Source: Paramecium sonneborni
Taxonomy: Eukaryota > Ciliophora > Oligohymenophorea > Peniculida > Parameciidae
DNA: 64,000 nt
Direction of reading: 5' to 3'
Assembly (NCBI GenBank): GCA_905182985.1
Contig: CAJJDN010000015.1
Coordinates: 1-64,000 of the forward strand
Both the position numbers and the translations under genes were made by a program. Shown here in pieces: positions 58,951-64,000 of this stretch (position 1 is its first letter; every line of letters begins with the position of its first letter). Under the pieces are notes generated by a model, which searched no databases, was not told the origin of the DNA, and worked only from the letters and a program-made list of their open reading frames with translations.

Positions 58951-61601
58951 ATGTCAATAATAATTGTGACATTGATTATTTAATCTACCATTTTGTCCAT
59001 ATATAATGGTGTTACATGTACTTAGCAAAATTACTTTTTACTATTTGATATCTTCTTACTTTTAGGACAATTTGGATAAAACTTTTCATTAATATTATTA
59101 ATTGGCAGTATTTGTTTGTCAAACGAGTTACTAATTGCTGAAGAGAATGTAAATTTGATATTAATGTAGATCAAATGTTATTATTTGAGTATGCGTTTTA
59201 TTCTTAGTGCACATGTGCTTATGTAAAAACAGAAATCTATCTACTTTTTATTTTGCTTATTTTATTTACTTTTCAGATCTAATTTATACTTATAACCATT
59301 ATCCTATTTGTCTATCTTTGGCTATTTAATGATTTTGATATAATGTAATGTTTAAAATAAACTCAAAAGGTCAATGTCATAAACTATCGAATGGAAATTC
59401 TAAGAATTCTTAAACACAACAACTTTTCGATTTTTTTAGAGCTAGCTTACCTATTCCACTCTGTATAATTTAAAAGAATGGTATTTCATTTTGGTTATTT
59501 CTTAGAATTTTTGTTTAGAACTGATTAATTTATAACTGAATATGTAGAAATCACTCCTTATCTTATAAGTTAGATTTCTTCAGAAAAGAATAAAGAAAGC
59601 ATTAATACTTATTTATCAGATAAAGGTTTAAATAATAAAAATAAATCATATATTTACGAAGGAAGTAAGATATTAGAAAATTGCAATGTTTTATAAAATA
59701 ATAGTCAACTAGAATTCTATTTTAATGTTAGAAATTATTTTCCAGTTGATATTGAGGTTGCAGAAGTTATTTGGGAATAATAACCAGCTACAATGCTAAT
59801 TTTTTAAACTTAATAATAGAGAAATGAAAAGAATTAGATTAAGGAATTATAATAGAGAGATTAATATAAAGATGAAATGTTGGCAAGTGTTTCACATGAT
59901 TTCAAAACTCCAATTAATGGAATAGTGGCTATAGTGTAATTTTTAGAATCGTAAGAATTTTTCATTTAATTTAAGGATTGTTATTAACTAAATTGAACTT
60001 AATTATTTAATTATATTGAAGAAGTGGGCTTAATTATTGTTATATATGATTAGTGACATTTTAGACTTTTCGAGAATTTAAAATAATACTTTAAGGTTGA
60101 CAAGTACTCCTTTTCTTATAAATGTAATTGTTTAAGAGATTATTGATTTGATATCTTTGTAAGCTAATTAGAAAGGAATAGTGGTTGAAAAATAAATAAC
60201 TTTAGAAGAAGATATAAGTATGAATTCAGATCCAAATAGACTGAAATAGATTTTATTAAATTTATTAAGCAATTCCTTAAAATTTACTGAGAAAGGAAAA
60301 ATAAAGATATAAGTTGATTATAAAAATGATGAATTAGATAATTAATTTAAAATTATCACAATAAGTGTTTAAGATACAGGAGTAGGTATTCCAGATGATA
60401 TTAAACCAAAATTATTTTAAATGTATGGTACTTTTGATTTTACCAGTAATGGGTCAAATAAAAATGGTATAGGATTAGGATTATTTATATGTAAGAAATT
60501 GGTTGGATTACTTGGACCTTCTGATAAAATAAATTTAAAAAGTTAAGTTGGAATTGGATCAACATTTAGTTTTGATATTTATACTAATATTGATGAAAGA
60601 AATATAATATTTAAAGAATATCAAAAGGAGATGACCAATATTTATAAGTAAGATACTAAATAAAGTTTATGTGCTCATCATCATACTAATTTCATAACTT
60701 CTTAGTATACTATTTTCAATTAAACCAGTAATTTAACAACTATTCATTATAATTAAAAAGGACAAACAAAAAAGTTGAATAATAAAACAATATCAACTTA
60801 ATAAGAAATTTATCATAGTAAATAATCTCATAAAACACAATAATTCAGAACTTTAAATCCTCAAAAATCATCAAACAAAAGAATGAATACTGATAATAAT
60901 ATATCTTTCAATTTAGAAGACTCTGATAATTCTAAAACAAGAAATATTGAATAATATTTAGAATATCATAATGATATTACTTAAGCTCCATATATTAATA
61001 AAAACTAAAGAAATGTTGAAATAAATAATAATAATCCTATGAATTCACTATTTTACTAAATTGAAAGTTCAGAATCTCCAGCTATGCATAATATGTAACG
61101 TAAACCATTATAATTTACTGAATCAATTGAGGATATGATGAGAATCTTATTTCCAGAACCAACCATAATTTTAGTTGTAGATGATTCACCAGTTAATGTC
61201 TTTGCATTTAGATTGATCATGCAAAAATATGCTTTTATCACTATAGAAGAAGCTTATAATGGAGAATAAGCATTATAAAAAATAAGAATGAGTAGAGAAA
61301 AAGATATAAAGTATCAATATATTTTCATGGACTTAACTATGCCAATTTTAAATGGATATGAAGCTACTGAATAAATTAGAATTATGGTATCATATTTATA
61401 TTATTTTTTATTTGATTTTAGGAGAAGGACAACTTTATTGAAAAGAGTTTTATTATTGCTTTAACTGGATATGATGATCTTAAGGAGAAAGAGAAATGCC
61501 AACAAAAAGGATTTGATGCATTTCTTTCTAAGCCTATAAAAATTATTGACATTATCTCGGTAGTTAATGAAGTAAAAAGTATGAAAGATCCATTAATTTG
61601 A
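58951..61601 (+). CDS. hybrid sensor histidine kinase with response regulator, second copy
   Basis: ATG 58951 to TGA 61599-61601. A multi-helix membrane N-terminus (NYFLLFDIFLLLGQFGQN, LILLIGSICLSNELLI) is followed by a sensor part, HisKA with MLASVSHDFKTPINGIVAIV, ATPase with LNLLSNSLKFTEKGKIK, VQDTGVGIPDD and GIGLGLFICKKL, a long polar linker of about 180 residues, and a receiver domain ILVVDDSPVNVFAFRL, FMDLTMPILNGYEATEQI, ALTGYDDL, LSKPIK. Introns: 25 nt (59953-59977, AAG) and one of about 35 nt before the end of the receiver. Same layout as the upstream gene but low identity, so an old duplicate. Confidence 0.9.
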
Positions 61602-61793
61602 TTTTATTATTTAACTTATTATATATATAATTTCATTTCATTACTTTAAGACAACAATTATTAATCTCATTCTTTAATCTATAAAATTTAAAAAAAAATA
61701 AGTTTTATTTATATTAAAATTAGTCAGTTCTAAAATTATTGAATTAAATCACATTATTATTTTTTTTTTATTAATAAATTTATTGAGCAGTTA

Positions 61794-62012
61794 ATGTCCT
61801 TTACACCTCGCCAAATCAAATCATAAAACAAAGAATTATATCTAACTAGCATACCTTATAACAGTAAATTTTAGAGAACTTTTACAAATGAGGAAATGTC
61901 AAGTGTGTCTAAAAAATTAGATTTTGATTAATTTGATAATCAAGTGTTAAAACCTAACACTATTATGAAAATGAATTCTGTTCCAATTAAAGGAATCAGT
62001 CAAATAAGATGA
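61794..62012 (+). CDS. small hypothetical protein, 72 aa
   Basis: A single-exon frame from ATG 61794 to TGA 62010-62012. It starts MSFTPRQIKSQNKELYLTS and ends IKGISQIR; polar, basic, no domain. Codon use is coding-like (CGC, GGA, AGC present). Short but clean, flanked by spacers of about 200 nt. Confidence 0.45.
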
Positions 62013-62234
62013 TCTAATTACTAAATACTGATTGTTAATTGTATATAGTTTACTCATACTTTATAAATATTTCACTTTTGAATTGTACCTTCTATTAAAC
62101 TCAAATTAAATAGAGATTTTATTTTCATTATAATAAAACTCTCTTTATTTAAAATTGTCGGGTATCCATTTTGCTCACTTTCTATTATAAGAATTTATTT
62201 TATTGAATTTTATAAATATAATAATTAACAAATT

Positions 62235-64000
62235 ATGGATCAAAAATCATTAAAGCAAATATTAAGTTCAAGTGATACTTATGGTGGCACCAAAATTTAT
62301 ATTTAAGCTGTGTAATAATAATAACCGTACACTATATGATTTATAATCAGGGATATTATAAAAATATGTTCAGAAGTAGTAATCAGCATATTATAAGATT
62401 AATAAGGACCTCATCTACCTAAATTTTATAGCTTAAAAGTATAGTATGACATTAATTAAGTTTATTAATGAACTATTAGAGTTATAAGAATATGATTGGA
62501 TTGATTTAACTTAGAAAAAAATATTACCAATTTTAGAAGAGTTTGCAGTATTTAAAAAAGAAAGTCAAGATGATGAAAGAGGAAAACATCTATTTTTTCA
62601 AAATATATCATAAAAAAAGAAATATGAATAATTTAAAGAATTGGAATACACTGGAAGTATATTTTTTAGATACACACTTGAAAGTATATGGGTTTGGAGT
62701 AAATGGTTTCCTATTGATACTGCAGTAGGTAAGTTAAGTTTATTTAAAATTGCTTAAGAGAGACTTTCTATTTTAAAAGTTAAATTTCCTCTCATTTCTT
62801 ATTTTAATAAAAATTAAGTTATAAATCATATACAAATCTAAAGGGTAAATTATCTATTAAATGTTAGCCTCCAAAAGAAATGTTAGAAGAATGCAGAGTT
62901 GTCATAAAAGAACATTTAGAAGATGATACAAATACTGATCTTAAAAATTTCTAGAATATATTAAATAAAGTTTATTTTACAGAGAAAAATCATTCATTAC
63001 ATAGCACTTAGACTTATCCATAAATATGGAAACAATCAGTTGAAATGATGAAATAAGGTAAAATGGGAGAAGATGTACAAATTAAATTAAGAACTGCTCA
63101 AATATCAATTATGTAAAAAAAATTCTTCTAGGCAACTTAGAATTTGAAAAAAAGCAAAGTTGCTTTATAATAATAAGTTATTAATTTTTCTACTGTTTTA
63201 AGTGAAAAAGAAAAATTATTGACAGAAATAAATAGTCATATTATGGAAAAGGATGCATTATAAAATTAAATATTTTAATTACAAAAAAAACAATAAGAAT
63301 ATTAGAAAGAAAATGAAGATTTAAGAATTTAAATTAATTAATTAAAACTTTAATCAGATACAACAGAAATTAAATAGATATCTCCAATAACTTCTAATAA
63401 TTTTAATGAATAATTTTATAGATCTAAAGATATAGAACGACAATTATAAAAAAAAGATGTTGAGATTAAGAGATTATCTGAATAAGTCTAACATTATAAA
63501 GATTTTATTAATTAAATGAATGGAAATTTTGATCATTTATAAAAATAATAAGAAGAAACAGAAATGGAAAGATTTAAACTACATTAAGAAAACATTTAAT
63601 CTCAATTGAAATAAGAAGAACTTCAAAATCAAATTGGATTATTAAAATAATCAAATGCCAGACTCAATGAAATAATTAAATAATTATAATCTTAAAATAA
63701 TCAATAATACGAAGAACATTTACAAAGTTTAGAAAAGAATTCCATATATATTCAACAATTAATCTAAGAATAAACTGAAAGTGGAAATTAAACAAAAAAT
63801 GTTTAATTTTAAGAAATGTAAGAAAAAATTTAAAGTTAAAATATAGAAATTGAAAATTTAAAGAAATTATTAGAAGAAAATTTCAAAATATAAGCAAATA
63901 CTTCTACTAAATAATGTAAAAATATCAATAAAATTAGAATTTTATGGTAAAAAACTGGAGAAAGGATTTTATAATGATAGTATAAAGAATTCAACTTTGT
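62235..64000 (+). CDS. long coiled-coil protein with N-terminal helical domain, 3' end cut
   Basis: ATG 62235 and the frame is still open at the window edge when a 22-nt intron near 63918-63939 is used. The first 160 residues look like a VHS/ENTH-like helical solenoid (QILSSSDTYGGTKIYIQAV, FYSLKLIKFINELLELQEYD, LPILEEFAVFKKESQDDERG, LESIWVWSKWFPI), though the family is not certain. A 22-nt intron ending AAG (near 62433-62454) joins FYSLK to FINELL. The rest is a continuous coiled coil rich in Q, E, K and L. Such proteins are often basal-body or trafficking scaffolds. Confidence 0.7.

Noticed and set aside
1..64000. Micronuclear DNA with internal eliminated sequences
   Set aside because: The removed segments start with GT and end in AG, are not bounded by TA repeats, and genes are otherwise continuous; introns explain them.
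1..64000. tRNA, rRNA, CRISPR, insertion sequences
   Set aside because: No GC-richer cloverleaf, no spaced direct repeats and no transposase motifs were found by eye; a covariance-model scan would be the decisive test.

Overview
The window reads as a macronuclear chromosome piece of a Paramecium-like oligohymenophorean ciliate. The DNA is extremely AT-rich. Open frames only make sense when TAA and TAG are read as glutamine and TGA is the sole stop (ciliate code 6); with that code almost every supported gene ends in TGA. Introns are tiny (about 17-39 nt) and genes are packed on both strands with short spacers. A standard-code reading gives only fragments. All gene models here were built by eye, so exon edges inside a gene are less certain than the outer ends.

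Layout. 0.1-5 kb: a TBC-domain RabGAP and four further minus-strand genes, one of them SCI1-like. 5-10.5 kb: an unresolved gene, a RING/coiled-coil protein, TVP23 and Fcf2. 10.7-20.8 kb: an ULK-type kinase, two unknown basic proteins, ribosomal protein L36e, a DyP-type peroxidase, a mitochondrial-type membrane protein and small unknowns. 20.8-31.4 kb: a KATNIP-like protein, a tandem CCCH protein, p24 cargo receptor, pantothenate kinase, SURF1, SDE2 and unknowns. 31.4-41.5 kb: a PUF protein with a glutamine tail, a 608-residue intronless protein with a myristoylation-type start, an LRR protein, a syntaxin and a protein kinase. 42.4-46 kb: two adjacent macro-domain genes. 46-64 kb: acidic unknowns, adenylate kinase 7, a nucleoside hydrolase, a C2/coiled-coil/membrane protein, a type I membrane protein, two tandem hybrid histidine kinases and the start of a long coiled-coil gene.

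These are mostly unrelated housekeeping and ciliate genes: splicing (SDE2), ribosome biogenesis (Fcf2, L36e), membrane traffic (TBC, TVP23, p24, syntaxin), cilia (KATNIP, AK7), mitochondria (SURF1) and signalling (kinases, histidine kinases). I see no operon. The two local families are the macro-domain pair and the histidine-kinase pair.

The most unusual signal is splicing. About a dozen introns needed to keep conserved proteins in frame end in AAG rather than TAG. No tRNA, rRNA, CRISPR array, transposon or telomere was recognised.
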